From NCBI RefSeq assembly GCF_025370935.1, contig NC_133479.1, forward strand, positions 19,732,314-19,796,313: 64,000 bases of DNA, in the 5' to 3' direction. Below, in pieces: positions 1 to 11,764 of this stretch (position 1 is its first letter; every line of letters begins with the position of its first letter). A program made the translations under genes and the position numbers. Source of the stretch: Choristoneura fumiferana. Lineage: Eukaryota; Arthropoda; Insecta; Lepidoptera; Tortricidae. Below the pieces are notes generated by a model that saw only the letters and a list, made by a program, of their open reading frames with translations, ran no database searches and was not told the DNA's origin.

Positions 1-527
1 GCATTTATAATATTCTGTTTTATTCTGAAGCATCTAATATTATTATAACTTATGAGCTGCCAGTCTGAACAGTTTTTTTCTTTGCCAGGAGCTTGTTCCG
101 CCCACCGGCTGTCACAAGTCTCGGCCACATTGCAAATACTTGTACACTCTGCTTGTACATGTACATATGTCGTACATTCTGAAACAGAATCTTTCATATG
201 TTCAGATGCGACAGTTGCGTCAATTACAGCTACGTGTGTAGGTACCTATAAAACTGAACATGCTTATGTTACTTATTACTTAGATAGTCGTCCGTTTGTC
301 TGTTACAGAGTGTATTAGATCATCATCCAGTAGCTGTAGTCTAGAACAGAGGGCAATAGTTATAGGTTATCTAGAAACTATATAGTTTAATAGCTAAGCG
401 CAAAAAAAGTTGGTCGAGTGCTGGCGTGCACTAAGGGTCGATTCGCCCGAGAGCTACAAAAACAGACACATGGGCTTGAGTTAGTTAGTGCGAATCAACT
501 TACAGTCTTGTGAAAACCAGTAATTTA
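1..527. other. no recognisable feature
   Basis: AT-rich sequence. An 88-codon open frame at 52-318 has no domain, signal peptide or repeat that I recognise, and its length is unremarkable. Nothing else supported. Confidence 0.5.
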
Positions 528-538
528 ATTGCCTGGTT

Positions 539-1012
539 CATCATCATCAGCCCGAAGACGTCCACTGCTGGACAAAGACCTCCCCCTTAGAACGCCACAA
601 TGAACGACAACTCGCCACTTGCATCCACCGGTTTCCCGCTACTCTCACGATGTCGTCAGTCCACCTGGTGGGAGGCCTGCCAACGCTTCGTCTTCCGGTT
701 CGTGGTCGCCACTCGAGGACTTTCTCCCCAACGGTTATCTGTTCTTCGAGCGATGTGGCCTGCCCATGCCACTTCAATTTGCATATTTTTCCAGCTATGT
801 CAGTGACTTTAGATCTTCGACGAATTTCCGTATTCCGGATTCTATCGCGCAAAGAAATTCCAAGCATAGCTCTCTCCATAGCTCGTTGCGTGACTTTGAG
901 CCTCTCTAAGAGGCCAACAGTCAAGGACCACGTCTCAGCGCCATAAGTCATCACTGGCAACACACACTGGTCGAAGACTCTAGTCTTCAGGCACTGCGGA
1001 ATATTGGACGAG
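539..1012 (-). mobile_element. RTE-type LINE, 5'-truncated 3' end of ORF2
   Basis: The minus strand encodes the C-terminus of a non-LTR retrotransposon endonuclease/reverse transcriptase polyprotein. Recognisable motifs in order are YGAETWSLT, QRAMERAMLGISLRDRIRN, LKWHGQA, GRRSVGRPPTRWTDDIV and AGNRWMQVA, ending VQQWTSSG before the stop. The frame stays open across the whole fragment, upstream of the first ATG to its 5' break near 1012. Just after the stop the strand runs into a TGATGATGA microsatellite tail, as RTE-clade elements do. Both edges are bounded by the perfect 11-bp repeat ATTGCCTGGTT (528-538 and 1013-1023), a target-site duplication from target-primed reverse transcription. The endonuclease and polymerase cores are absent, so it is dead on arrival. 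The clade assignment is from motif memory. Confidence 0.85.
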
Positions 1013-1023
1013 ATTGCCTGGTT

Positions 1024-1507
1024 ATCATTTGCAAATATATCTATTACAAATTCAAAACGAAGTCCTACTCCTATCCATCAACCTCAAAATACTAGAACCG
1101 GTTGCGATAAATTCAACTGCAATCTGTTAAATATACAATATCGTCATTCAAAAACATGTCTTAGCTATGAGCAACAGGACTTTCGATTAAAACCGAAATG
1201 GAATCTTCGGTCTCATTCTTTTTGGCCGAAACCGAAAAAAAACTAATCTGTTACCAGTAAACTTTGTATTGTAACTTAATTGAATTTCAGGTATTTTTAC
1301 ATCGATGTGGCCTGGAATAAATAAATAAAGTCACGGAACATTAATTGACAACAACTGATTTCTAGATTTTCTAGTCCCAAACAAAGCAAAACTTGTATTA
1401 TTCAAGACTCGAATACAAACAATTTCTACTCGTAATATCTGCTCTAGGAATTTAAACTGGGACCTCAAGCTACGTTCTCCACTTGGCTATTCGGTCATCA
1501 GTAAAAA
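1024..1507. other. no recognisable feature
   Basis: AT-rich DNA between two RTE fragments. The 80-codon frame at 1004-1246 shows no known domain. Confidence 0.4.
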
Positions 1508-1643
1508 TGAAAACTGATAAGAGCTGGTTAAAGTCGCGGGTTCACGGTGGATGACAGCCGCTGCCAACCGAAGCAACTGGAGGCCTATGGGGGAGGCCTA
1601 TGTCCAACAGTGGACGTCCTACGGCTGAGATGATGATGATCAT
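1508..1643 (+). mobile_element. RTE-type LINE 3' end
   Basis: The plus strand reads ELVKVAGSRWM, then NWRPMGEAYVQQWTSYG and a stop at about 1638, followed by GATGATGATGATC. This is the extreme C-terminus and tail of the same kind of LINE as at 539-1012, in the opposite orientation. Upstream of about 1520 the frame is broken by stops. I saw no clear target-site duplication, so this is an older copy. Confidence 0.75.
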
Positions 1644-1678
1644 GACGTAAATAAATAAGAATAATTGGGGTTACTAAA

Positions 1679-1773
1679 TACAAACTCCCGCGTGAGAGCT
1701 ACGGTCCAAGCCTTCTCATTCTGGGAGGAGGCCCTACATTGGGACATACGTAGATACAGGCCGAGATGATGAC
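1679..1773 (+). mobile_element. 3' part of tRNA-derived SINE with RTE-like tail
   Basis: Matches the 3' half of the SINE at 37140-37430: a CGCGTGAGAGCTACGGTCCA-type stretch, a GGAGGAGGCC block, a GGGACATACGTAGATA block and a GATGATGA tail. The tRNA-like head is missing, so it is 5'-truncated. Confidence 0.65.
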
Positions 1774-4267
1774 ATTCCTAACTTAAACATTACTTGTCTA
1801 CATCAATTACGAACACCGTGTTTCTGACTGTTTCGTCCTGTCACCAGCCGAAATCAAAACTGTCGCCGAAACTCACTGAGCAAAAATGGCCGTAACCAAA
1901 ACCAAACCTTCTATCAAACACTAGTAATAACATTAGTAATAGAGGTGCAATAAATCGATAAGCCAGATAATGGGAGCGCATTGTGCGCTGAGTTATAACC
2001 GACATCTGTTTGCCATTGACAGAATTATAATCGAAGAATCAAGTGCACTTTAAAAAGACATAAATCCTTTTCAATGAATTAGAGGTAAGGCTTAAAGAAT
2101 ACACCAGTAAGATCTAATATTACAAGAGTATTCGAATACTAATGAGTCTTTTTAAAAGGTCGTTGTGTGTTATGCAAATGAGTTCTATGGCCTCGGTTTT
2201 TTTTGCTGTGCGACTGCGGTTTTTGTTGTCGATTTACAAGCAAAAAAATGTTTTTGTGCATTATCTGTTTTGATTAACAAGACATGTTTATAAAACAGTG
2301 CCTTTGTGTTCATTAGTTTTTACAAGTACTAATTATCTGTTGAATTCTTTGATTATGTATTAACTTATAGCTATGTATTATGTAGTATGATTATAATCGT
2401 ACTTATGAGTACGATATGAGAGCTTTATTTTTTTCCAGCAAGCTTTAGTGTCAATACTTCAGCTTTGATTTTTATACATAAAAATTTAAAAGTACTTACG
2501 TAGATGCAGGGTGACGATTATTGCCAAGGACGTTCGGAATCTGAAAAGAAGAAAGTGGCTGTTGAGTTATTTTCTATACTTAATGAACGCTAATTCGATT
2601 AACTCAGTGATTATCACTTTTCGTAAGTGAATTCAACCTTTATGTACGTTATACGTAACATTAGACAGACTCTATGATCATTGTTTCTCCTATCGTCTGT
2701 GAGTCCGCAACCGCAGCAGTTAGGGTGTTAACGATCCGAGCGTCCGGCACGGCGACGGCACGACGGATCGTAAACGTACCGCATCCGGCTCGTGGGGGCG
2801 TTACGGTTTTGATGTGTTTTACTACAATGTGCCGTAATAAACGGTTCGATGTTTAGTTTAGTGTTTTAATGATGCCACTTTGAATATTAATATATAAACA
2901 AATACATATCTTTTTATTTATCTTTATTTAGATAGCTGGTAGAGCAATTAGAAGAAGAGAAGTCATAAGTAGGCTCTTGTTTTATGAAGTAAACGACTAA
3001 AGGAATTTACAATCGTTTCTTCTAATTTCACGTGAAATGTGTATACTTTTCTAAAATTTTCTTTCTGTTATTTTTAATGTAATATAATATAAGTTTAAAA
3101 ATGACAAATAAAATTATAACTCGTAGCAAATAAACTATGAAAAATTTAATTACATTTAAGCATTATTTTATTACAACGTAGTTTTCTTTCATTACCTCTC
3201 TGTCTAAACAGTTTTCTAGCCAGATTCACATTCTCATTTTCAGTCTGAATTTTTTCACAATGCCAGGAGGCATCCGTAACCCTCACCACGTACCATGAGT
3301 GCCGGGGGCAAGAGAGCCCCCTGTTAACTAAATCACTCCCCCCTCAGTAAGGGGGGTAATTAGCCCGAATTACCCGATGACGAGGGCGAACGCTTTAACG
3401 CGATTTGTTCGCGGATGTCGTTTACGTACAGATATACGACAGTTTTACGTGTAGATAATTCAAGATATATGTTTATATTTAAGTAGCCGAGACGGAGTGA
3501 ATGATTGATTAAATAGTGGAAAAGGAAAACGAATGAGAAAAGATTTAATCTTGAAGATGATGAAAAAATTAAGCTTTTCTTTATTTCCTACCCCATAATC
3601 AATATCGCGATTTTATTCTTTATTTTTATTAAATACTTAACACATGTATTTTTATAAGTTTTTATAGGCCAATCATGAAATGGCATCATTTTTGAACCAT
3701 AATCTCTACAGTAAAACTAAGTCTGACTGTCTGTTACGCAGGTTTGGAGATAGTTTGACCCCAGGAAGGATGTTAGTTTATGTCTCAGAAAATTGCATGA
3801 TATCCATGGTATAGAGATGAATGGATTATTAGCATATGTAGCCCCGAGAATCAGTCAGTTATTGAATCATACATATTCTCCATTCCCAAACATTTCACAG
3901 GTGGTTGGCGCGGATACTTCTAAATCTTCTTGGATCCTTTAACTCTTCAGGCAACATATGGCTTCAACTGCAGTTTTCTATTGCTTCAAAACGTCCGTAA
4001 AAGTAAAGTAACTCAAGTGTAATAAACTAACATCCTCATTTACGTTAGCTGTCAGTTGCACAGAGATACAGCAGGACAACTAAGTTCTGAACGCAAAGTT
4101 AGCTTCTGCAGTCGAAGGCTGAAGCTGCGGCCGTGGACGCACGGAGCGGTGTATGTTGTTTGAACAGTTCTTAAATGAAATTAGTTTTGTTTGACATTTT
4201 AATTTCACAATTACACATTAAAAATGTTTTGTCTCTTTTGTCATTTTATCTTTTGATGTCTGTACTT
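1774..4267. other. mostly unrecognised AT-rich DNA
   Basis: No coding sequence supported over about 2.5 kb. Two GC-richer patches (about 2690-2815 and 3260-3420, the second with C and G homopolymer runs) stand out but carry no recognisable protein. A short stretch near 3700-3735 (GTCTGACTGTCTGTTACGC) resembles decayed Helitron-type sequence. Confidence 0.4.
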
Positions 4268-4868
4268 TTTAGGGTTCCGGAGCCAAAATGGCAAAAACGG
4301 AACCCTTATAGTTTCGCCATGCCTGTCCGTCCGCGGCTTTGCTCAGGGACTATCAATGCTAGAAAGCTGTAATTTAGTACGGATATATATATAATCTATG
4401 CCGACAAAAAAGTACTATATAAAATTCAAAAAAAAAATTTTTAGGGTACTTCCCATAGGCGTAAGGTGGGGGTGATTTTTTTTTTCTCATCAAACTCTAT
4501 AGTGTGGGGTATCGTTGGATAGGTCTTTTAAAACCATTAGGGGCTTGCTAAGACCGTTTTTCGATTCAGTGATTTGTTTGCGAAATATTCAACTTTAAAG
4601 TGCAAATTTTCATTAAAATCGAGCGTCCCCCCCTCTAAAATCTAAACCGGTGGGTGGAAAAATTTGAAAAATTCAGGATGGTAGTAAGTATATCAAACTT
4701 TTAGGAAAACTATAACGGCTAAGTTTGCTTGAGAATTATTAGTAGTTTATGAGTAAATAGCAGCCTAAGGTATAAAATATACCTAAACTTGGAAGATCCG
4801 TATGAAATGCGAAATCCTTAGAAAAATATTACTTAATTTTTTCGTAATGGCTTCGGAACCCTATTTTA
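4268..4868 (+). mobile_element. GGGTTCCG-family non-autonomous element, copy A
   Basis: One of six copies in the window. It starts TTTTTAGGGTTCCG, carries an imperfect terminal hairpin (GGGTTCCGGAGCC, spacer, ACGGAACCC), then TATAGTTTCGCCATG, a CTGTCCGTCC block and an AT-rich body, and ends at CGTAATGGCTTCGGAACCC. The 3' terminal hairpin seen in copies D and E (CGTGTCCGACACG) is missing, so this copy is 3'-truncated. No protein is encoded. Class unknown; the family is common in lepidopteran DNA as I remember it. Confidence 0.7.
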
Positions 4869-5146
4869 CTTGTGAAATCATTTCATTTCTTAATTATGCT
4901 GTTGTTCAATAGTAGATAGAATGTTTGTTTCATTATAGTATCTTATCCTAGTTTTCATTAGAGCATAGCTGTAGGAATCTATGTTATGGGATAAACTGTG
5001 TATTTCCTTTTTATTTTGTGGATCTTAAAAAAAAAAACAAATACGTACTTAGCTTATAAATATTTTGAGATAATGATTTATTTAACAAAATTTTAACCGT
5101 AAGAATCTTTGTGTTATTTCATATATTCTAAAAGTCCTATAATTTT

Positions 5147-5222
5147 AATCATCCCAGCCTATATACGTCCCACTACTGGGCACAGGCCTCCTCTCAGATT
5201 GAGAGGGCTTGGGCAGTAGTAT
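5147..5222 (-). mobile_element. 3' tail of tRNA-derived SINE
   Basis: On the minus strand this reads CCCAAGCCCTCTCAATCTGA, then a GGCCTGTGCCCAGTAGTGGG block and ATATAGGCTGGGATGATT. It is the last 75 bases of the SINE found whole at 37140-37430 and 59739-60041. Confidence 0.65.
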
Positions 5223-6078
5223 TTTTTGCTCATCACATACATAATGAGAGCTGTAGCCGAAATCTATATGGATGAAATCATCATTATGAATACAGTATTC
5301 CATACAAAACGCGTATAATTATCCTCAAGAAAATACCGCACATGCCGACGCAGCGTAACTTAATTAGCTCCTCGCGCCAACTGAAACCCGTCCTGAAGAG
5401 TTATAATAATATTAAATCGTCCCTTAAATGTATCGTAACTCGAGTTAAACTCATTAAGTCATGAAGTCACGGGCCAGAACCGGCGGTAACGCTGCGGAAC
5501 GGGGCAAAAACTCTTTATTGCCCATTTGCTTATTAATTATGAGTTAAGTACGTTCTTAGAGTTCGTGCAAGATTTTGGATGATACATGTGTGATTGTTTA
5601 AGATGAAATAAAGGTACTTAAACCCATTTATATTGCAGTTGATTATTGAAAATCAAAACAAGTGACAACGTTTGACACAAAACACCGTAATGAAGAACAA
5701 GCAGTGTTGCCACCAGGACGGCTAGAACACTGCGTTTCGTTTTTCTTGGATCTTCAAAAACGTGATGACGTTTGTTGCAAGCAACGTAAACTACACTGTA
5801 AATATCTTTGACAACGAGGTTCGTAAAATTATGATTGAACTTCACTTTAAGGTAAGTTCGTTTAATCATTCAATTCATTTTCAAGTTCAAGAATTGCTTG
5901 CATATTGAGGTAGTTCAGATTCAGTTCGACTTCGAGTACAATCACGTCAGAAGGTATTCGAAGAAGAAGCACGCTTGACTTGCCTGAATGCTCTAACTAC
6001 TAAACTATAGCCCTGCGAACTGTTGATAGACCTCGTGAACTATGCGAAATATTTTGAACATGAACAGTTTCAATCCTA
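5223..6078. other. no recognisable feature
   Basis: No repeat family or coding region recognised. The 83-codon minus-strand frame at 5618-5869 lacks any known motif. Confidence 0.4.
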
Positions 6079-6229
6079 TTAAATGATATTGACCCGGATA
6101 ACTCATGTCTTAAATCGAGTTTAGCTCGACATGTTTCGGGCCAATCCGTAGCACTTCTTCGAGCTTCGCGACTCGGCGGCTGCTGCAACACGGGTAGGGT
6201 AGACGCACGAGCAGGAGGGTAGAGATATA
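6079..6229 (+). mobile_element. TTAA-ended non-autonomous element, truncated copy
   Basis: Begins TTAAATGATATTGACC and continues through ATCGAGTTTAGCTCGACATG and ACTCGGCGGCTGCTGCAACA. The same sequence lies complete and inverted at 37540-37726, where both ends read TTAAATGATATTG as inverted repeats. This copy is cut on the right by the LINE/SINE tail that starts at about 6230. Confidence 0.65.
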
Positions 6230-6430
6230 TTTTTATTTTTCTTATTTTTATGCGATTGGATGGCAAACGAGCAAGTGGGTCTCCTGATGGTAAGAGATCA
6301 CCACCGCCCATAAACATCTGCAATACCAGGGGTATTGCAGACGCGTTGCCAACCTAGAGGCTTAAGATGGGATACCTCACGTGTCAATAATTTCACCGGC
6401 TGTCTTACTCTCCACGCCGAAACACAACAG
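6230..6430 (-). mobile_element. Family X retroposon 3' end, copy 1
   Basis: Reads on the minus strand through CAGCCGGTGAAATTATTGAC, GAGGTATCCCATCTTAAGCC, GTTGGCAACGCGTC, GGCGGTGGTGATCTCTTACC and CATCCAATCGCATAAAAATA, with an A-rich tail. At least seven related copies occur in the window. They share the 3' end, vary at the 5' end and finish in poly-A, which fits a 5'-truncated LINE or SINE. No coding sequence remains. Confidence 0.75.
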
Positions 6431-7466
6431 ACGTACGTTTACGTTTCTTTACAGAAAAAAACCATATTCCTAGTTATTAAACCTGCTTATAAAATTTTAT
6501 GAGAATCGGTTGAAAAACGCGACCTGTAGAGAACAACTGGACATCCGGACATAGACATGAAAACGTTTCTGCCAAAGCTGAATTGAACCGCTTCGCTTTT
6601 GCTAGGCCAATAATAATTTTATGACAAAGTTCTATGATACAAGAATGGTAACAACATTCAGCCCACTAATTTATGTATTACTTTTTATCCACATTACCAC
6701 CTTTTGTATGCGTACCTTGAAAATTCAGCTCTGTTTACAAATCCAGGAAATTTTGCGATGTATTATCCTCCTACATGGTCAAAAATAGGTAATACAGAAT
6801 CATACACGTGCGTAAACTTATTCGAAAATTTATTCCATATCCTAATTAACCGTATCTTTCCTTCAACAACCTACAAAATCCCTTAAACCTTCTAAATGAT
6901 AGACCCTTTCGCCCAAAATACGTATTAGCTGGTTTAGGCCGCCACAACTAAGAAGCTAGCTCAGACCGCACATTTCAATCTCTGAAAACTCCAAACTCGT
7001 CGCGACACCCTCATCAACTACCCTCATGTTAGTCAAATGTGTTAACCCGGCAATCGTCGTATAAGCTGTGACACAGCACGTTTTGGTACAGTAATACAAC
7101 AGCGTACTTCTATCTCACTCTAGGAAAATATTTGCAAGTGTTACTTCGTTGGCTGCTGCTTTAATCAGATTCTATTCTATCTGAGACTTAGTTTTGTTTT
7201 CGTCATATTAGAAGCAATATTCTCTTAGTAGCTCCAGCAAAAAAATAAGGAACAGGAGCACCTTGTTCTTCTGCTTCGTAGATTTAGAAAAGATTCGTGA
7301 CAGCTTGCCAGCCGTCCGGTCGTTGTGGAACTCTTTGCATACGTTTTTGTAATAAAATTCCGAAAAATATTACAAAATGAAACGGATACAAAATTCATTA
7401 TTGTCAAGATCGTATTGTCAACAGGGAATAAATAATTTTATTTCTTGTGTTTTTGTTTTATTAGTA
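6431..7466. other. no recognisable feature
   Basis: AT-rich, with short frames only (at most 60 codons). No repeat family recognised. Confidence 0.4.
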
Positions 7467-7587
7467 TCTTGCCGGATTCTTCTCAACAGAGGTTTTTCCG
7501 AACCGGTGGTAGATTTTTTTTGACATTCATAGTGCTTGTTATAGCCTAAATTGAATAAAGATATTTTGACTTTGTCTTTGACTTTGG
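7467..7587 (+). mobile_element. Family K LINE 3' end, copy 1
   Basis: Reads CTTGCCGGATTCTTCTCAAC, AGAGGTTTTTCCGAACCGG, a GACATTC block and AATTGAATAAAGATATTTTG, ending in tandem CTTTGA-type repeats. The family ends in the short tandem TTTGAC rather than poly-A, and six partial copies occur here. I take it to be the 3' terminus of a lepidopteran LINE. Confidence 0.7.
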
Positions 7588-8697
7588 GAGATGCCATTGG
7601 GTAGCAGGACAACAGGACGTCTTTCATCTACCATGATAATGATTCAATCTATAGTGGCGAAGACAATAGTGGTTTCAGTATTGCTGTGTGGAAGAAACTT
7701 GAGTCCGCTGTAGGTAGACTTTGGAAAATTAAGCACTAAAATAGAATACAACGTTATAGTAAAACTCAGGTGGTTATGATAGGCTTAAGCCTCTTAGCGA
7801 TCCCCTCGGACCCATGGTAAAAATAAGTCCAGTTTTAGGATGTAGGGTTCCTAAGAATGGAGAAGTAATCAGGTTATATAGGAATAACCTAGAATGTCTA
7901 ACATTAGGCCAAGAGTCTAAGATTTATGCCATAGACTTATTGGAATGGTCGTGATAGCATCAAAAATATCTCCTAACTTGGATTACCATACTGCACCTCC
8001 ATATACTGCGGACTATCTTAAAGTAATTTAGCATAGAGTGACAGAGAAACCCACATGCTTCTAGCTGTCTTTGTCGTACGAACTAACAAACGTTCCTCAA
8101 CTATTCGAATTACTAATGTATGTAAAGCGGGCATTGATGGGCTCGCAGTGGGCTAATCGAGTCATCAAAGATAACTTCTGCGAGGATATGGTAATTCTGG
8201 CGAGGGCTTCCAAATGGAAGGATGCTTATTTTGTGTCATCAAGGACATTTTGTTGAGCACATTTAGATGCACCTTTGTCACTGTCAAGTAATTAGGTACT
8301 TGTCTTGTTAGTAATTTCAAAGGTGTACACGTTATGCCATGTGCGTAAAATTATACAACAATTTACCGGAGACTATAAAATAGCTCCAATTAACGCCTTT
8401 TAAAACTCAATTGTTCCGTTAGTTTACTGAAAAATGTTTTTATTCTCTTGAACAATATTTTAATAATATATGAATTGTAATAATAATATCTGCATGACTT
8501 TTTAGGTTTAAATCCTAAATGAATTGTAAACATCATTTATTGTAACAACATTGAATGCAAATAAAATATATTTATATTTCTTTCTATTTCAATGTTTGTG
8601 AATTTAACATAAGACATAAAAGTTATTAATCAACTTTGAAAATAAGAAGGGTGTTTTCAAATTCTCAGCGTCTACGCTTATAATGTTTAAAAAAAAT
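7588..8697. other. no recognisable feature
   Basis: AT-rich DNA with only short open frames; no repeat family recognised. Confidence 0.4.
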
Positions 8698-8926
8698 AAA
8701 ATGGAACCGACTACAAAACCCTTGAAAATATTTTTCTAGGTACGTACTAGCTCGAAGTCGGTGACTCAGCACGACCCAGCAGGTGGGATTGAAACCCATA
8801 GTATGTATAATAGGTGAGGTAGACGACTATTGTCCCACTCCTGCTGGCTCGTGCTGAGGCACCGACTTCGAGCTAGTACTTACCTAGAAAAATATTTTCA
8901 AGGGTTTTGTAGTCGGTTCCATTTTT
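8698..8926. mobile_element. fold-back element with about 80-bp inverted repeats
   Basis: The left arm starts AAATGGAACCGACTACAAAA and runs to CTCAGCACGA near 8780. The right arm starts TCGTGCTGAG near 8851 and ends TAGTCGGTTCCATTTTTA. The arms are inverted copies with a few mismatches, around a spacer of about 70 bases containing a GGTGGGATTGAAACCCA stretch. A non-autonomous DNA element or MITE is likely; the superfamily is undetermined. Confidence 0.75.
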
Positions 8927-9654
8927 AAGTTATTTTTTGTTATTTCGCATTAGGTATAGTTCCCAGTCCAAGCCAGTAGCAGCTGTTATAATAAGAGATA
9001 CTATCTGCCCTGTAATCCGATTTGGAAAGAGTATTTGTCTTGCAAGCAACTTGCAGGTGTACACCTACGTATTCGTGTGAATTAGTTTTTCCGTCATCTT
9101 CACAGAAAACTCTCCTTTTACAATTACAAAGGCGGCATTCTTTACAGATGCAAAATCTGTATCAAAAGTGTCTCTTTTTAATTTCTACCTTTGTTAAGTA
9201 CTTTTTGCTAAGAAATTTGACTCCGTGTTACTGGGGATCCGCTCGCAAGAAGACGCTTTATAAAACATAGAACTAAGTAGCTAATAATAAGTGAAATAGA
9301 AATATTATAATTACAAAATTAAACGGTTTCAACTCAAGATTATAAGTCAGGAACGGGCCGACTAGTTTCGATCTTTACGGAAGATCTTTATCAAAGGTGA
9401 GTGCGTTCACGACGTTTTTTTTCAAATGTGTCTCACGAGAGCTTAATAATATTAGGAATTTTGTTGTTTGTATTTTCTAGAAAAATACTTATATTTACTA
9501 TTTACAAAGCTTGCACCTCGCTGGAATGCGAAATCCCGCCCGCTTCCCAGCTCACCTTCCCGTGATCGCCCTGTCGCGTCAGTACGGTTAGCATTTTGGT
9601 CGCCCACGCGTGTTATGATTTTTCCGTCTCTTATTTGTTGAATTTTTTTTTTTT
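8927..9654. other. no recognisable feature
   Basis: Contains an 82-codon frame (9022-9270) without known motifs. A stretch near 9352-9415 (ACGGGCCGACTAGTTTCGAT) resembles a repeat known to me from Lepidoptera but not otherwise seen here. Confidence 0.35.
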
Positions 9655-9800
9655 AAAGAAAGAAAGAGAGATTTATTTTGGCTTCATAAGCACCGCCATC
9701 TTACAGCAATAAGACTAAAACTAGCACTAAAATAAAGTTACTTGGTGACATGACAGGACAACAAAAAGGTCTCCACTCAGCATGTGTTGCCACACGTTAT
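9655..9800 (-). mobile_element. probable LINE 3' tail
   Basis: On the plus strand a GAAAGAAAGAGAGATTTATT run precedes TTGGCTTCATAAGCACCGCC. This looks like the reverse complement of a LINE 3' UTR ending in a CTTTCTTT microsatellite. Only one copy in the window, so the call rests on recollection. Confidence 0.35.
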
Positions 9801-10412
9801 GTACAGTAACGCTGGTTTTAGAACCCAAAATATTTTTGTACTGCAACTGTTAGGTGCAAACTTAGCTTGGTCGGGTAGTACTTATTATTTTTTTTTTCGT
9901 GTTTTTTCAAAGAAATTTCTACAGTATTGAAATTTACTTTTTAAGAACACTATTTTCAATAAATAATCCATTCTCAGCGATTTCGGAGCGGCGTTTTGTA
10001 ACAGATTTATAGCTGAAAAAATAAATGTATGATTTTTTAGCCATATAGGCGTTTCATTTGGCATTTCTATTCCCTTCATTGGTTCTGCGTTTTAACCTTA
10101 AATTACCTCAAATGCCTTCGCCCCGCAGATTGACATAACATGAAAGCTTTTACACGCCTCTTACTTGACGCGTCATTTGACAAGTTGACAATCGCCGAAA
10201 TTGTTCCTTTCATTTGTTCACACTCAATTTGATGCACGTAAATTCTGTGGGCGTTTAGCCGAAAAAATAGGGATGGCAGTTTTGGTTGAATTCAAGGGCC
10301 GGATTGGCGTAAGAGTAAGTTGGCATACTTTGTGTCTCGGCAAGCATTTATGTTTGTTTCTTCGGTAAAGCTTGCAAATTTAATAACACACGAGCGACAA
10401 GCGACAACGAAC
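9801..10412. other. no recognisable feature
   Basis: A 64-codon minus frame at 9885-10079 has no recognisable motif. Nothing else supported. Confidence 0.4.
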
Positions 10413-10415
10413 TTA

Positions 10416-11283
10416 AGGAGCAGCCACACCGCTGCTTAAAAAACGGTGACGGTACGGAATCGCAGTGACGCACCGTATGCGCACCGTTTTTATCGCATGC
10501 TCTCCACACCGCTGCTTAAAATACGGAATCGCAGTGACGTGCCGTAAACGTAAACTCATGACGTTTACGTATTTTAAGTAGCGGTGTGGATAGCATGTAA
10601 TAAAAACCGGCGAAGAGCGTGTCGGACACGCCCGAAATAGGGTAGCCATTACGAAAAAATTAAGTAATATTTTTCTAAGGAGTTCGTATTTTATACGGAA
10701 TCTTCCATAGTTTAGGTATATTTTATACCTTAGGCCGCTATTTACTCTTAAACTACTAATAATTATCAAGCAAACTTAACCGTTATAGTTCTCCTTAAAA
10801 GTTTGATATACTTACTCCTGAATTTTTTTAAATTTTTCCACCCACCGGTTTAGATTTTAGAGGGGGGGGGGGACGCTCGATTTTAATGAAAATTTGCACT
10901 TTAAAGTTGAATATGAAAAAATCGTTAAAAAACCCCTAATGGTTTAAAAGACCTATCCAACGATTTCCCACACTAAGGGTTGGATGAGAAAAATCAATAA
11001 CCCTCACGTCTATGGGAGGTACACTAAAAAAATTTTTTTTACTTTTTTATTGTACCATTTTGTCGGCATAGTTTATATATATATCAGTGCAAATTTACAG
11101 CTATCTAGCATTGATAGTCGCTAAGCAAAGCCATGGACGGATAGACAACAGACAGACATGGCGAAACTATAAGGGTTCCGTTTTTGCTATTTTGGCTCCG
11201 GAACCCTAAAAACGGTACGCATACGATGCGTCACTGCGATTCCGTACCGTCACCGTTTTTTAAGCAGCGATGTGGCAGCTCCT
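10416..11283. mobile_element. PIF/Harbinger-like TIR element containing a nested insertion
   Basis: The ends are long inverted repeats of about 70 bp with about three mismatches: AGGAGCAGCCACACCGCTGC at the left, and its near complement ending GCGATGTGGCAGCTCCT at the right. Both sides are flanked by TTA (10413-10415 and 11284-11286), the 3-bp duplication typical of PIF/Harbinger. Inside the left arm a second palindrome (about 10484-10610) repeats the CACACCGCTGCTTAAAA motif. The interior is filled by a GGGTTCCG-family element (10601-11212). No transposase is present. Confidence 0.75.
10601..11212 (-). mobile_element. GGGTTCCG-family element, copy B, nested
   Basis: Minus orientation: the plus strand begins AAAAACCGGCGAAGAGCGTG and GTCGGACACGCCC and ends TTTTGGCTCCGGAACCCTAA. 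It is nearly full length, about 610 bp, and lies within the Harbinger-like element at 10416-11283. It holds a run of 12 G at about 10863-10874. Confidence 0.75.
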
Positions 11284-11439
11284 TTACTCGTAAGTTTATA
11301 AATGGTCTATTAGAGCAACTTTTCACTGAAAATTTTCGCTGTTGTGAAGACCTATCTACGACGTTAGTTCTCTTCCGACGACGATTTTTATTGACACTAA
11401 CATTATCGTGAATAGGCAGTATCGGACATTATAGACTAA

Positions 11440-11578
11440 GGGGCTGTTTCACCGCCCACTTATTAATTTTATTTGACGGATAAATGTGATGCCGTCCCCG
11501 TCTATTCGAACTGAAAAAACAAAGATGGCATCATATTATCCGTCAAATATGTTTAATGAATGGATGGTGAACAGGGCA
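11440..11578. mobile_element. PIF/Harbinger-type MITE, diverged copy
   Basis: Starts GGGGCTGTTTCACCGCCCAC and ends as a decayed inverted copy (GGATGGTGAACAGGGC). The centre keeps AAATGTGATGCCGTC against GATGGCATCATATT. TAA flanks the left end (11437-11439) and TAA lies just right of the end. Same family as the well-preserved copy at 44486-44626. Confidence 0.75.
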
Positions 11579-11764
11579 TAATTATTGTTTGTTAGTCGTA
11601 AAGTACCTTCTGGTCTTCTAACTTACTACTAACTTAACCTACCTCGGCTTAAGATTTAGTAAAAGAGATTTGTGTAAATTTAAAAATGGCAGAATTATCT
11701 GCGAATTAATTGCTTGATATCCTATACTAAATTGAATGCAGGCACTTCTAGCAATTACTCCTAT

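Noticed and set aside
600..946. Plus-strand open frames across the RTE fragment
   Set aside because: They are antisense shadows of the minus-strand LINE frame at 547-1012.
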